The notes under the pieces: generated by a model
The model's database searches: none
What the model was told of the DNA's origin: nothing
Seen by the model: only the letters and a program-made list of their open reading frames with translations
Part shown: positions 25,375-38,700 of the stretch, piece by piece
Numbering within the stretch: position 1 is the first letter of the stretch
Layout: each line of letters opens with the position of its first letter
Assembly: GCA_006937955.1 (NCBI GenBank)
Contig: SSNP01000044.1
Coordinates: 2,210,291-2,274,290 of the forward strand
Length of the DNA: 64,000 bases
Direction of reading: 5' to 3'
DNA from: Pachypanchax playfairii
Lineage: Eukaryota > Chordata > Actinopteri > Cyprinodontiformes > Aplocheilidae
Program-made: the position numbers and the translations under genes

Positions 25375-25500
25375 ATTCATTGATTTCGTTGTTTGTTTGT
25401 CCCCGTCATTGCACCAGGAGGCGGTGGAAGTGACGTCAGGCGGAAGTGGAGCTGTCTGCCGTCCGTCAGCAATGGCGGCTACATCAACAATGCCGACAAC
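25375..25500 (+). promoter_or_regulatory. rab11fip2 core promoter region
   Basis: A palindromic CRE, TGACGTCA, lies at 25431-25438. It is followed at once by an ETS-type GGCGGAAGTG (25439-25448) and a YY1-like AATGGCGGCT (25471-25480), with locally raised CpG and no TATA box. This combination is typical of broadly expressed vertebrate genes. Transcription probably starts within about 25440-25500; the exact start cannot be seen. Confidence 0.6.
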
Positions 25501-25606
25501 TAAAAGCTAACATCTACAACTACTTTTTACATGAATGTATTATGCGCATTGTCTGCCGAACTGAACTGCTGAATGTCCACCCAGTTTTAGTGAAAATGAC
25601 TCTGAG
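25460..25606 (+). other. Predicted non-coding exon 1 of rab11fip2
   Basis: The stretch ends in a strong donor, GAG|GTAAGTAG, after base 25606. No frame in it is in phase with the C2-domain start downstream, so it would be 5' UTR. The 5' boundary is a guess from the promoter motifs. The following intron would run 25607-26148 or to 26359. Confidence 0.5.
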
Positions 25607-26148
25607 GTAAGTAGCTGGGAAGAGTTGTGTACTCAATAGCAATAGCCGCAAGATGCTAATCCTGAAATGAATTAATCCGAGACTTTAGCTAACCTTTTAG
25701 TTTTTTAGTTTTACGCTTCAGTGTTTTAAGTTAGTTTGTGGCATTACTTGTTGGTAGTAGTCGGTTTGACTAATCTGAGGAATAATAGTCTTCTAAAGTA
25801 AAATTACTCGTTTATATTTACGTTGCTATCCCAACTCCATTTTACACATTTACAAGCTAAAAAGCTGTGATCTAAATATTTTTTAATATAACCATTGTTT
25901 GATTTAATTCAAAATATGTACAGGTTCTTATAACAAATACAGTATAGATATAGTGGATGAGGTTTTTTATGCGTTTCTCCCCAAAAAAAACTTTATACAA
26001 ACTGTGTGGTTATATAAGACTCCATATTTAAACTGAGTTAAAATTATTCATTACAATACTATAAATGTTTTAAGTGTACCCTCCTGGGGGATGTTTTAGT
26101 TCTGTGAAAAACTCTGATGCTTTGCTGTTTTTGTCTGTATTTTTGCAG

Positions 26149-26377
26149 GTGACTCATCAGTGACTTGGACATCTGTGATTTGAGAAAAAATGAGGCATGC
26201 TCAGTTTGGCAGACTTTTCATTGCTTGTTATTTTAGCAACCATTTTAGCATGAATGGATAGCAAACTATTTGTAAATCATGACTTATCATAGGCTTTGCA
26301 CCGCTAGCTAAAATAACTAACTTCATAAATTAGATTTTAAATTTTTAAATGGATTTCAGTTCCAAACTGTGCTAAAC
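26149..26377 (+). other. rab11fip2 5' leader with upstream ORFs
   Basis: The best acceptor is a long T-rich tract ending TTTTTGCAG at 26148. A leader from there would carry short upstream frames: ATG at 26190 to a stop at 26259-26261 (23 codons), ATG near 26279, and ATG near 26350. A weaker acceptor, GGATTTCAG, ends at 26359 and would leave only 18 bases of leader and no upstream ATG in this exon. Sequence alone cannot decide between them. Confidence 0.5.
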
Positions 26378-26730
26378 ATGTCACTTGGTGAGCAGTCTCA
26401 GAAATGGTTTCCAACCCATGTCCAAGTCACTGTTCTTAAAGCTACTGGTTTACAGCCCAAAGGCAAAAATGGCACCAATGATGCCTACACTATCATCCAG
26501 CTGGGCAAGGAAAAGTACTCCACATCAGTGGCAGAGAAAACAGCCGACCCTGTGTGGAGAGAAGAAGCCTCATTTGAGTTACCTGGTCTTCTTTTGGAGG
26601 GCAGCCTACAAGTTTATGAGCTCTGCCTTACTGTGATGCATCGGTCTTTAGTTGGAATGGACAAGTTCCTGGGTCAAAGGTCCATCAACCTAAATGAAAT
26701 ATTTGATAAAAAAGAGAGAAAGAAAACTGA
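26378..26730 (+). CDS. rab11fip2: rab11fip2 coding exon 1 (C2 domain)
   Basis: Encodes residues 1-117 plus two bases of codon 118. Contains most of the phospholipid-binding C2 domain: FPTHVQVTVLKATGLQPKGK, NDAYTIIQLGKEKYST, VAEKTADPVW and MHRSLVGMDKFLGQ are recognisable FIP2 signatures. The donor is ACTGA|GTAAGTATC, intron phase 2. The D of NGTND is present, but few acidic calcium ligands are visible, as expected for the calcium-independent class I FIP C2 domains. Confidence 0.93.
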
Positions 26731-29700
26731 GTAAGTATCATTTCATGTACTAATGTAAAGGACACATTAATGTAAGTTTAGAACTGTGTTGTATTTGATT
26801 AGCAAACACCAAATAAGCACTGTTTTCAGATTTTTCTGATTAGTTATGCATGAAGTTATACATGGAGAAAAAGACATGGGCAATGATTGTGAGTTAAATG
26901 ATTGGTGAGAGGGAGGAAAAAAGTATGAAAATATGGCATTTTCCAACAAAAAAAGTGGACAGCAAAAATAGGGTGTTTATTCCAGAATGGAGAGAGTCAT
27001 TTTATTCATACATTCCCACTGGAAGCTCTAAACCAGCATGTCTCCTGTGTTCAGAAACATGGCAATATTAAAAATGCCAATTTGAAACATCACAGTGAGA
27101 CAAAACATAAAGGTTTTGAACAAACATACATGATCAAATCTGAGATAAGATCAAAGAAAATATGTGGTCTCAAAGGCCAGTAAGCCCAGAATCCCGAGTC
27201 ATACTGCACACTCCACAACAGTGTGCTTATAAATGTTCCTTCAGATGTGCCTGGATCCAAGCACGGGGTGGCAAAAGATTTAACGTGACTTCATGTTAGT
27301 AAACAGATGTGTTAAATGTGAGACCTTTGTCAGACATGAGAAATTTAGGACAGATTAGAAATTGCTATTTAAATTTAAAGCTATATCCTGTTTGTTGGTG
27401 AGCAATTGGCCAGCATGGATTTTTCCTGCTGTTATATTAAGCACTTAAATGTGGTTACAATAACTGAAGTATTTTTACTTTCTGAAAAAATAATGCTCCA
27501 CTGCCTCAAAACTGTATGATTGTGTTTACAAAGTAGGTGGAGCTATGGAGGTATTTTTGACAACCAGATGTGTAAATAGAAGGACTTATTAAAAAAAGAG
27601 AAATTTTAAACAGATCAGACTTTGCCAGTAGAAGTTATAGCCAGTTCCTGTTCAGTGGGAAATTTTTGGCAAGTAGTGTCAACCCTCATCCAGTCTTGTG
27701 AGTATTTTGCAGATTTAAATGTTTTATTTGTGTAAATATTTTGAATCAGATAAGTTCAGTGTGAGTTCTATCAGTTTTTTGTACAATTAATTTTACAGAG
27801 AAAGTTTATAATGATGAAAATAATAATTGACATGATTTTAGACCTTCACACAGCCTCTCATGTTTGGGTCTAATAAATCCAGGCTCTGGATTTTTAACTG
27901 TTACAGTATGCCTGATTTTGATTCTAATAAACTGGCATCTGTTTATCTTGTTTAGCCATAGTTGTTGCTTTTTTAAAATATTTAACTCCAAAAAAATTCT
28001 AATTGGCTCATTAATGCTTTAAGATTGGATGCAAAACATGTGCAAAACCAAATGTCTTGAAAGGATCCCTCTCAAATATTCAGAGTTGCTACGTTTGAGT
28101 GCTGTTTATGAGGCCACTAGGTTGATTTAAGTTGTCCAACTCAAATTTTGAAGAGAATTAGAAAATAAATTACACAGGTATTCCAGAGGTAACTGGATTA
28201 AAACACATACTATATATGTTTTTCCTTTTTAGTCACATTTGCCACACATGCTAATGTTATTTTAGGTTTTACCACTTTGCATGTTTTAGTGTATTTTCTT
28301 AAATACGTTTATGACCCAGCTCCTTTTCACTAAATGGCACAACACCATTTCATTCTCCTTTGTTCTTTTAACACAGCTGTTTTACAGTTTTTAGTTCATA
28401 CATCAGTTTTAAATTGTTTGTAGCTCAATAGGCATAACATTTGTAATGACCAGCAAAGCCATTGCTAACAAATTTGGACCTTTGTACTCAGAAGATAATT
28501 TAACTTTAATATTTTCATCTTGTTGACAACATGTTTTTTTGAACAACTGGCTCGCATTCTTGAAAAAAGTAAATGTAGCTTTTTCACTAACTGTTGTTGA
28601 CAATAGACAGTCTAACTAGTGGAGCTGGTCAAACTTGTCTTGTTAGTCACTCCTATTTGGATCTTTTTGTCTTTGTCCTATAGAAATGTTCTAGTGTTTC
28701 TTGTAAAACTACTGGGTTTGGATCTTTAATCGGAAAGAGACCTTTCATAAATGCACCTTGTGTTGGCTGTTTATCTGCTTAAAAGTAAACTAGTGCTGGA
28801 ACAGAGTTTGGCCACTGTGAAATTACTGCTTAAAGAACTTAATTTGTTGACCCCTACAAGTCTAACACACAGTTCTGAATCCTACAATAGGAAAACACAA
28901 ACCGCATGAGTAAACTGGATCTGGTGTTAATTAACTGACTGCATGTTTTAGCCTGGAAACACATTAACACATTTCCTCCTTGCCCATCAGTAGGGAGAAT
29001 CACAATATGTTATAATCAGTGTGCACGGCTTGTATTTATTTAGGTGTTGGAACAGATGCACCTTGAGGCTATGCACCTTTTCTGCAGAGGTTCTCTAATG
29101 GATATGCCACTGTTGCCTGTTACCCTAATCTCGGCACTGCTGCCAAGCTTGACAATGATACAGAGACCCCTTGATACTATATCCACACTCTGCAGTGGGT
29201 CTGTGTTCTCCATGGTTCATCTGCAGTATTTTGGAACTGACTTTATGAGGAGGAAAGGATGTCTTGATATCTGAGGAGGCAGCCCATAATTATCGCACAC
29301 CTGTGTTTGTTGATTATGAAGAGTTTCTCAGCAGTCTGGACCAGAATGGGAGAATTGTGATTTCAAGCACAGGAAGGACGTTTATCTTGGCCTTGAGACA
29401 CACATAAGGTGAAGCCTGGGCCCCATGGCAGCGGCATGCAGTGGCTGCTGATCAGCCTGAGAAAGGTGCACAACCTAGAAATTGGACCCGACAAGGTCTT
29501 TCATAACTGGATTTCTGACACTTTAGAATTTTTCAGCTGTGCTTTTTTTGTTGTTGTTTTTAATGGCCAATAACAACATTATCTTTTGGGCTGAGTTAAT
29601 AACTAAAATTTAGCACTTTAAACCTTGCCAAAAATTATTTTGATTACAGAAAATTTTAAATATACTAAAATAAATACAGATATGGAGATATATTTTAGTT

Positions 29701-32700
29701 TATGGATACTCAGGAAACTAAAATGATTTGTATTAACAGAACTACACTGGGGTTAAGGAGGATGAGCATCCTAGCAGAAACCATCATACAAATGTGAAAA
29801 TACAAATGAAAAACATCTGTAAACTCTCATTCTTCTTTCTTGATCCTAGACTGTTAATGAATACTGCTGAAAGTCATTTAAAAAAGAGGATATGTCTCAT
29901 CAGCACGTATGAACTTTTGTTTTTCCTTGTGATGTGGCTTTGCATTTTCTCAGTTGCTTGTCATTGCATTGCCATACAAAGGCCAGCTTTGTGCAAATGC
30001 CACAGTATTTTTTTGACCAATGACATTAATCCTTTTGATTCCAAAGGGATTAATGTTAACAAATAAAAGCCCAAAAGCAGCATAAAATGATCCATTTAAT
30101 ATTCTTCAAGAGCCAGTTATGTTTAGTTTAGATGGAAGGTTTATCCTTTAAATGGTAAATTGTGTTCTCACTTGTAAAAAATACCTTCTACATTTGTGTG
30201 AATTTTTTGGATTTGTCCGCTCACATTAGCCTTTTTTTGGCTGTTTTTTTTAAAAGAAGTGCGAAAACGTTCCAAAGAAGAAAATATTGTTTAGTTGTGA
30301 AAAAGACATTTACATTCTGACATTGTATGCTTGTCTCACAAAATCATTTTGAGTTATGTGTGAACTTGGAGGATTTGTTGTTAAAGCTGAATTTTGTTAA
30401 TCCTGCTCTTTTTATATAAATTATGTAATTGAATTTACTAAGCATAAGCTTCTTGCACTCTCATTTTAGCTGGTATCCCTTGGAGTCCAAGCCTGGAAAG
30501 AGAAAGAAAGAACGAGGCCGTATAGAAGTCAGCATTCAGTTCATGAGGAACAACATGACAGCCAGCATGTTTGATCTCTCCATGAAGGAAAAGCCACGTT
30601 CACCTTTTTCCAAACTTAAAGACAAAATGAAGGGTCGCAAACATGACAGTGGTTTCACTGATGCATCCTCAGCTATCTTGCCTCACTCTGTTGTATGTGA
30701 CTCAGAGCCCAGCCAGCCTCTTGCCCCAGAACTGCAGCCCAAACTAGACACAAAGAAAAAGAAGCCCCTACTGTCTGGGGCCCATAAACTCTCTGCAGCT
30801 CATTCCATGTCAGATCTTATTGGGACCCATTTTCGACCCAAACTGGACTCCGTGAACTCTGCAGAAGAGAGCGGTGAGGAACAATCAGTTTTTTATGCAT
30901 CTGTAAATTCATTTAGTATAGACTTATAAAGCTTACACTATGTTTAAAGCTATTCTGTGGGACTTGGTAATTGATCTGCTACGTGTCTTTCTTTCATGAC
31001 ACTAAGCGGATAATTAACTCATTCAGTGCCATTGATGTCTATTGACGTCAAACAAAATCCGAACCCTCAGTGCCATTGACGCCTTGACGTCTCTTGCTTT
31101 ATTTTAACGGGGGTTAGAGAACGGTCACATGCACCTTGTCAGTAAATATCACACCTGTAATGAAGTACAAGTTGTTCTTACCTGTGTGTGGTGGTGAAAC
31201 TTCATATGATCGTGTAGACGTTAATCCATGAAAGCGGGGGGGGGGGTTTGGGAATCCCCTAGGCGTAACACGGCGCACAAAGTGGGAAAACTTATGCAGC
31301 TCACACTAAAACTACGTCTGTGTTGCTTTCACAAAAGAGAAATGACTACAATCAACCCGGGTCGCCTCGATCACCTCATATTTCATCCCAGTTAGAGACC
31401 TCCATTTTAGCAGAAGGGTCCAAGTCACGTGATTTTAGTGAAGCAGACCCTCGAGTCGTCCAATGACGTATTTCTATCTGGATCAACCGGGAGGAGTCGC
31501 TAAAACACCATTTATTACTGTCAAAGACACCTTTCTGCCTGATTTGTCTCTTCTCACAAAAAGCCCATTATCTTCATTTTTTGTTTTGAGATTGGGGAAT
31601 TTTGACAAGAGTTAACTCTATTCTACTGCAGATTACCAAAGCACAGAAAAGGGGTAGACATTTTTTTTTTTTTTGCTGCTGAAAGAAGAGAGTCTAATCT
31701 CTCTGATGGTGGTTTCAGAATTCACATAGTCATAGGACAAAATATTCTGTGGGCCTTCAAAATCAGTAAAAATGCTGAAATTCTCTGACACTGAGGGGAT
31801 AGAAATCTAAAAATCACTGGCACTGAACGAGTTAATGCTAGCAGCGTCACATAAGTGGTAATGTTTACTGAGTGAAAAGGACTCAAAGGTAGCCATTTGT
31901 AATCTGAGTGTGGATTTTTATTTACAGCTTTTCATATGACAAACAGTACATTGGACTCTACTGTAGTTTATCGGACTTATCAAGGTGATTTTGTATGCTG
32001 GTGCTGTTTTGGATTTAAATGTAAACATCTTTTACTATAAACATTTTTTATTCACTCAGAAATGTTTGGGGGGTAGAAATGAAAAAAACATCAGTGCTAG
32101 TATGGTAATTGTAGAGAAAATCAGCTATTTTGGTCAATGCTGATTAGTGGCCTCTATGAAATTGGACGTTTTCAACAGCTGATAAAATTATGTTGAATTC
32201 ATTTCTAAACACCATAATCTTTTTGCTGAAGCAGTAAGGTTAATATCTTTTGGATTTAGATGCATTGACTCATTAGTGACTAATAATCTAATCAAATAAC
32301 TTTGTGATTATTTTAATTTAATGCAGCACTATAAAATTCATTGCAAGAGAGGTCAACTTATCTACAGTTTTTAAAGCATGAGCGCACATGGTCACGGACT
32401 ATGGAGTAAGGTTACTTTCAAAAAGACGTATAATTCAACAGTTCATGCAAAGCTAGCAATTTCTTTTCTGTCAAATATAATATATATAATATACAAACAT
32501 TTAGAGTCTGTTCTCAATGAGAATGCAATTGAAAAAGTTACAACTTCAAGAATTCCCAAATACAAAGTCCAAATTTACAGTTATATTTTCTTATTTATAA
32601 ATACAATAAGCAACATAAGGCCGTGAATACAAATGTATCAGAAAACCAACTGAAAATTGTGGTTTGGTCACAGGCTTATTAATGGAGAACAGATAGTTTG

Positions 32701-35700
32701 TATGTGATTTGGCAGAAACAAGAGTTTACAAATTGCAGCAATTTATGCATGAATGGTCAATGAAATTTACACATCTTTTTTTACAGTAGCCTTACCCCAT
32801 GAAGGATTAGCATTCAAAGTATTTCAGACCATCTTAACACCACAAATAAACTTAATTGTGTCACAACACTGTTTTAGAAATTAAGCTGAATATTTTTTCT
32901 AAATCCTGTCATTACTTGGTTAGACATGACAATTATTAAACCACAATCATTTTTTTATTTTATTATTCTTTATTATTATACTATTAAGCTATGAAAACAT
33001 TAGTACTTGCCATTGAAACATCTTAGTACACCAAATATTGTCACAAATTAATCATGTGAAATGAAACCAAACAAAAACACAGATTTGTGTATAGGATGTA
33101 ATGTTTTTGACTTCTTCTCTAGGAAGTTCAAGTGGCCCTCACAGGCGTTCCCAGAGTGAGGTACCACAATATAAAGATGGCATTGCTCACAGTGATCCAT
33201 TCACAGATATCAGTGACACCCTGCCACAGAAGTATGCCACGCTCCCACGTAACCGCAACCCATTTGAAGTGGACCAGGGACAGCTGTGGAACCGGACAGA
33301 GCATAAGGAAAAAAAAGAGAAGGTGAGCTTACTGGAACGCGTGACGGGGAAAAAGGAAGGCCGCAAAACCAGCGATGAGGGGCGTTCAGGAAGTTCCGGA
33401 GATCTGTTGTCCCCCAACCCTTTTAGTGTCAACTCCCAAGCCAACACTAACCCTTTCAGCGCCACCTACAATGCCAGGTAGTCATGCTTTTTGTTCATTT
33501 TTATGTTCATATCTAATTTATGTGGGAATAAGAGCAAAGTGGATTTCTCTTATCTGAAAGCAACTCCAATCACGAAGGTTTTTAAGCAATTCATGCAAAT
33601 GCTGTGTTATTGCTTACTCCCATATTTGTTGTTGGTTTTGGATTACATTGTTACTCAGGCAGATATTTTCAGTCTTTTTTACTGGAATTGCCCTAGGCTG
33701 AACTGGAAATGCTGCGGCTTGATGCCATTTCAAATATATTTGTCCCTACCAGTCACCATTCTGTGTAAATAATTGTTAGATGTGAAATTGATGGTAATGT
33801 AAAGTTTTAGAAATTAGTGTTTGCACAAACCTGGGTGAAATTTTTGTGAATGGAGTTATTTTAAGATGGCAACAATCAACTTTGGTCTTGCCCCCTTTCA
33901 GACTCCCCCATTAGCTTGTCTGGTCTGAACAAACATTCATGGGGAAAAGAAAGTCCATCCTCTTCCAGTTCTAGTGTTTTAAACATCAGGATGTAATAAA
34001 GTGATCTGGGGTCTCATTTATAAAACTTTGCGTAGAATCCTTACTAAAACCGTATTTAATCTCAGCAAAAAAAAATCTACTTACGCCAAGTAAGTTTTAG
34101 GGATGGGACGAAATATCGTTTGGCGAAATATCGCGATACAAAACGTGACGAAACGCATCGAGTTTGAAAAAAATGTATCGCGAAATAAAGACTAGACTCA
34201 TCACCGATGTCCAGACCAGGTGGAATAGCACGTACGACATGCTAGCGCGCTACCTGGAGCAACAAGCAGCTGTCTCAGCAGCACTGAGCTGCCCAGAAAT
34301 CCGAAGGAATGTGAGAGAAATCGACACTCTGGATAACACTGATATATCAGATTTAAAAGACATAGTGAAACTGCTTGAAGGAAAACTTACCCCCCCTCCC
34401 CGGATACAGTCTGAGATTTAAAAAATAACATGAAAATGGGAGTGACTGGCAGACTAACAAGGCGCGGCATTCTGTGCTGTGACTGAAATGTCACTCTGAC
34501 TGACACACGCGCCAGAGAGGGACAGGTAAAATGGAGGAATATTTGGATGAGAGGAGCAGCTCTGATCTGTATCGTTTCGAGCCGATAGTTCGCCCTTCAG
34601 CGGATTGGCGGCATAGAATGAGGTTCTTCTCTACTAGTACACTGTTAGCCAACGCTATTAGCTCCAGTTACAAAGTGTGACTCTGCAAACAGGTGCAGCT
34701 ACGCGCGCGCGACCGTACTACCGTTTGAAGCCGATGGTTCGTACTGCAGCGGCTTCAACGTCTTAGAATGGGATCTGTCCCTTTGTAGTATATTGTTGTT
34801 GATTAAAGCAAAAGCTAAATTTTGATTAGCTCGTGTAATATCTGTGACTCAGCCTCATCTGGCTGCGAGTGCGACCGCTGCACATTATTTTCTGCACAAA
34901 AGCATGTTTCAGAGAGGTGTCCAATCATAGTAACTCAGCATGAAGAGAAAACTCTTCAGTAATGTGCTAAAAACATGAAAAGCGCTATCCTGTTAGGCCT
35001 TGTGTTTCCGTGTGTGCAACTGAAACAAAATTAAACAAGTTGTTATTATGTAGTAATATTTTTTTCTTTTTTTTTTTTCTTTTTTGATATCGTATCGTGA
35101 CATATCGTTTCGTGACTCTGACATATTTGTGCATCGTATCGTGAGTTTAAGTGTATCGTCCCATCCCTAGTAAGTTTGGGACCTATAAAACATGGTGTAC
35201 GCACAGCTGCACGCAATCTCTGCTTTATAAATCACACTTTACCTAGAAATGTGCTCAGGTGTTTCTGGATCACATCCCGCCCTCAACACGCCCACTTTCT
35301 GCCGTAAATGGTCAATGCAAAGTGCCTCGTGCATATACATGACCCTGCTCATTACAGCATTCCACCAATAAGATGGCGACCACAGATCAAGGAAGCGCAA
35401 CTTCACCGAAGCAGAAATTGAGGTACTTGTGGGTGAGGTGGAAAAACAAAAGAAAGTGCTTTTTGGAGGTCACAGCAGTGGCAAAACAAATAAGAGAAAA
35501 TCCACGGAGTGGCACAGAGTTGCTGAAGCCGTCAATGCTGTGAGTTCTTCAGAGAGATCTGTGGCAGATATAAAAAAAAATGGTCAGATCTGAAGGTTCA
35601 GGCAAAACAAAAGGATGGCTTGCCACCGCCAGAGTGTGTCTGCCACTGGCGGAGGCCCTGGCACCCCTGATCCCCTACAGCTCACTGTTAGGATTTCAGC

Positions 35701-38700
35701 CGAACTCAAACCGGCAACCGTGCATGGCATCGTGCCGGAGAAGGAGGGAGACACTGACCATTCAGAGGAGACTAAGCCTTTTATTAATACAGATCAAATG
35801 TGTCAGTCATTAAAATATAAAACAAAACCAAATATCGGTGCTCTCCATGTCCAAAATGTGCGTAAACCAGGTTCTTAGTCAACTTAAAGTTGTGCACATT
35901 TTTCCGCAACGTTTTTTTTATAAATCCCAAAGTTTGCATGGAAAGTTGCTTATGCAGTTTTCCGACCCCGTTTTGTGCGTAAGCAAGCATTATAAATGAG
36001 ACCCCTGGTCTTTACCAGGTTTTAAAATGGTTCAAACTTCATCTCAAGTGGTCAAAACACAACAGCTTCCTCTGTGTTACTATTTGTTAAACAAAAGCCA
36101 AACCAAAATGGAAAGATAGTTTGTGGAAAACTAAGTACACCCCATGAGTCAATAGCTTGGAAAACTCAGTTCAGTTTATGTCATTAGCTCTAAATCACAA
36201 CAAAAGACATCTCAAAGCATTTACAGAATAAGCAATTCCAATTTACATCGTTCAAAGCCAGTTATGCACAAAAATTTTGTCCTATAGTAATATGATCAGT
36301 TTCCGTATATTATAAAATGCCAATAAATAAGAAGTAATTTCATTTAAAGAAACCAACAGATTGTGTTGAATCCAAATATTTGTATTCTTCTTGACAACGT
36401 CGGGAAGTCTTGATTGTCACATAAAATGTTTGACAGAGGTCCTAGAGTATCTCCTCCCAGTTCCGAACCAGGGCATCATTGAGCTTCTGGACAGTCTGAG
36501 ATTCAGCCTGATGGTGTCAGATGTTCCTAAACATGATTTCCCTGAGATGTCCTGTTGGATTTAGGTTAGGCAATTGTGGAGAACAGTAAATGGTATAAAT
36601 TCCTTTATCCTCTAGGAACTGTTTGCATTCTCTTGTCACATGACGTTTGATTGTTAACCTACACCAAGAAGAACCCGGGACTCACTGCATTAGTGATACC
36701 TAATGGCAGTTAGGGTGCCATCATTTATCCTGTTCAGGTCTCTGCGTCTCTCTCTCTCTCTCTCTCACCAATCATGCTGTACAATGTCAGCATAATATTC
36801 ACCACAGCTTCTCCAAACTCTTTCATGTCTGTTACATGAGCTCAGACTGAACCTGTTCTCATCTGTGAAAACCACAGAGCACCAGTTCCAGACCTGCCAA
36901 TTCGGGTGTTCTCTGGCATCAGCCAGTCAAGCTCCACAGTGCCAAGCACTGAGCACAGGGCCCAACAGAGGACATGAGCCTCTCAGATCACTCTCATGAA
37001 GTCGGTTTGGAATGGATTGGTCAGAGACATTCACATCAATGGGCTGCTGGAAGTCACTTTTGTAGGGCTCTGGCCGTACTCTTTCTGTTCCTGCTCACAC
37101 AAAGGGGCTGATAGGTTAAGGTCCTTTGACAAACCCATCCAGTTTAACTAGAGTAACTGTCTGTCTCTTTCAGTCTCCTGCAGGCTGATCAGACTGTGTT
37201 GGGAGACTTAACAAACCTGGCAATGACGCACATTGATGTTTCATCTGAGTGGAGTTGAACTGCCTGTGAAACCTCTGTAGGGTCCAGGTATCACCTCATG
37301 CTTACAGTAGTGACAATGACTCTAGTCAAATGTAAAACTACTAAAAAGATGTCAAATAAAACGAAAAAGGGAAAAATGTCTGTGGCCTCCACCTGCAGAA
37401 CGCTTCCTGTTTTTGGGGTCATCCCATTGTTGCTCCTTTAGTCATCTGTTGCTAATTTCATTAACACCAAAACAGCTGACACTGATTAACAACCCCCTTT
37501 GACACTAAACTGACCAGATTAGTATCCGATAAGTTTAACTGATGTGATACTGAACTCTGAATAAAACGTATTACTTAAAGTCTAAACATGAATCCGACAT
37601 TTAAATAACTGATCATCAGAAATGTCAAGTTTGAAAGGCATCAACTGTGTCCACTGTTCTACAAGTGAGTAAGATTATTCACTGCTGGAAAACATTTCAA
37701 AGTTTTTATAACATTTTTTAAGACTGCACATCGCAGCAAACTTATTCCAAGATCAAACTGCATTGATCAAAGATCTCTGAATTATTTTTTTATCTTTTAC
37801 ATTTGAGACCGAAGTAGCGACATTAATGCATCATGTTCATGGAAAACAACACAGAATATCAATACAACAACTCATACCAACTGTCAAGCAAGGTGTCTGT
37901 CATGAAAACCTCTGTATGCCAAAGTATTTCAGACTTTGTATGCAACAGACAAAACTTGACTGAAATTGAGTCATGGAATACTTCCAAGTACACCTGAAAA
38001 TCCACCACAGATTGGCAAAAAATAATAAGAATGAAGGTGTTACTATGATCAAAATCTAAACCCTGAAATTCTGTGGCCTGACTGTAAGAGAATTGTGCAT
38101 AAACAAATTTCCTGCAAGCCTCACTGAGCTGAAGCAACATTGTGAAGGAGTGTGGACCTAAATGTGAATGACTGATAAAGTTCCACAGAAAATAACTATG
38201 CCAGGTTATAACTGCTAAAGGTGGTTTTCCAAGTTATTAAATCATAGTCTTCAGGTTTTCACATGCAGCTTTTGGCTTTGTTGCTGTTTTTAATAAATAA
38301 TGACATGGTGGGATCTGTTGTGTGTTTTGTAAAGTTTAGGTTAGATTTCAATTATTTAAGAACCAGGTAAATTCCAGCTCATTTTTATTATCTCCTGGTA
38401 CATACAACTCTAGAATTGTAAGAGAGGTACCCTTTTGCCCAAACTTGAATCCTTTTACTTGTAAAGCACATGTCATTGAACATAAATGCTAAATTGCAGC
38501 CAAGATTTTTTCTCGCTCCACAAGAGTTGATACATTGTTGTCTTTGTTCTAAAATTTTTGCTAAGTAGGTAACATTTGTTTCCTGTAGTACATGGAGAGT
38601 TACTGAGCACTAGCTAAATTAGGGTTTATCTGAGTGGAAATTGTCATTAGTGACTCTTTAAAGTTTTTGGTCTTGATAACAAAACACTGAGCTACAGTAA

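Noticed and set aside
26369..26377. GTG start three codons before the chosen ATG
   Set aside because: The ATG at 26378 gives the family-like start MSLGEQSQKWFPTH, and non-ATG initiation is not needed.
30874..30929. Extension of rab11fip2 exon 2 past the donor
   Set aside because: The frame stays open to 30929, but a consensus donor at 30874 and the matching phase of the next exon support splicing at 30873.
35580..35878. Two overlapping frames downstream of the A run
   Set aside because: They are the two sides of a frameshifted Myb-like gene in the Harbinger element, not host genes.
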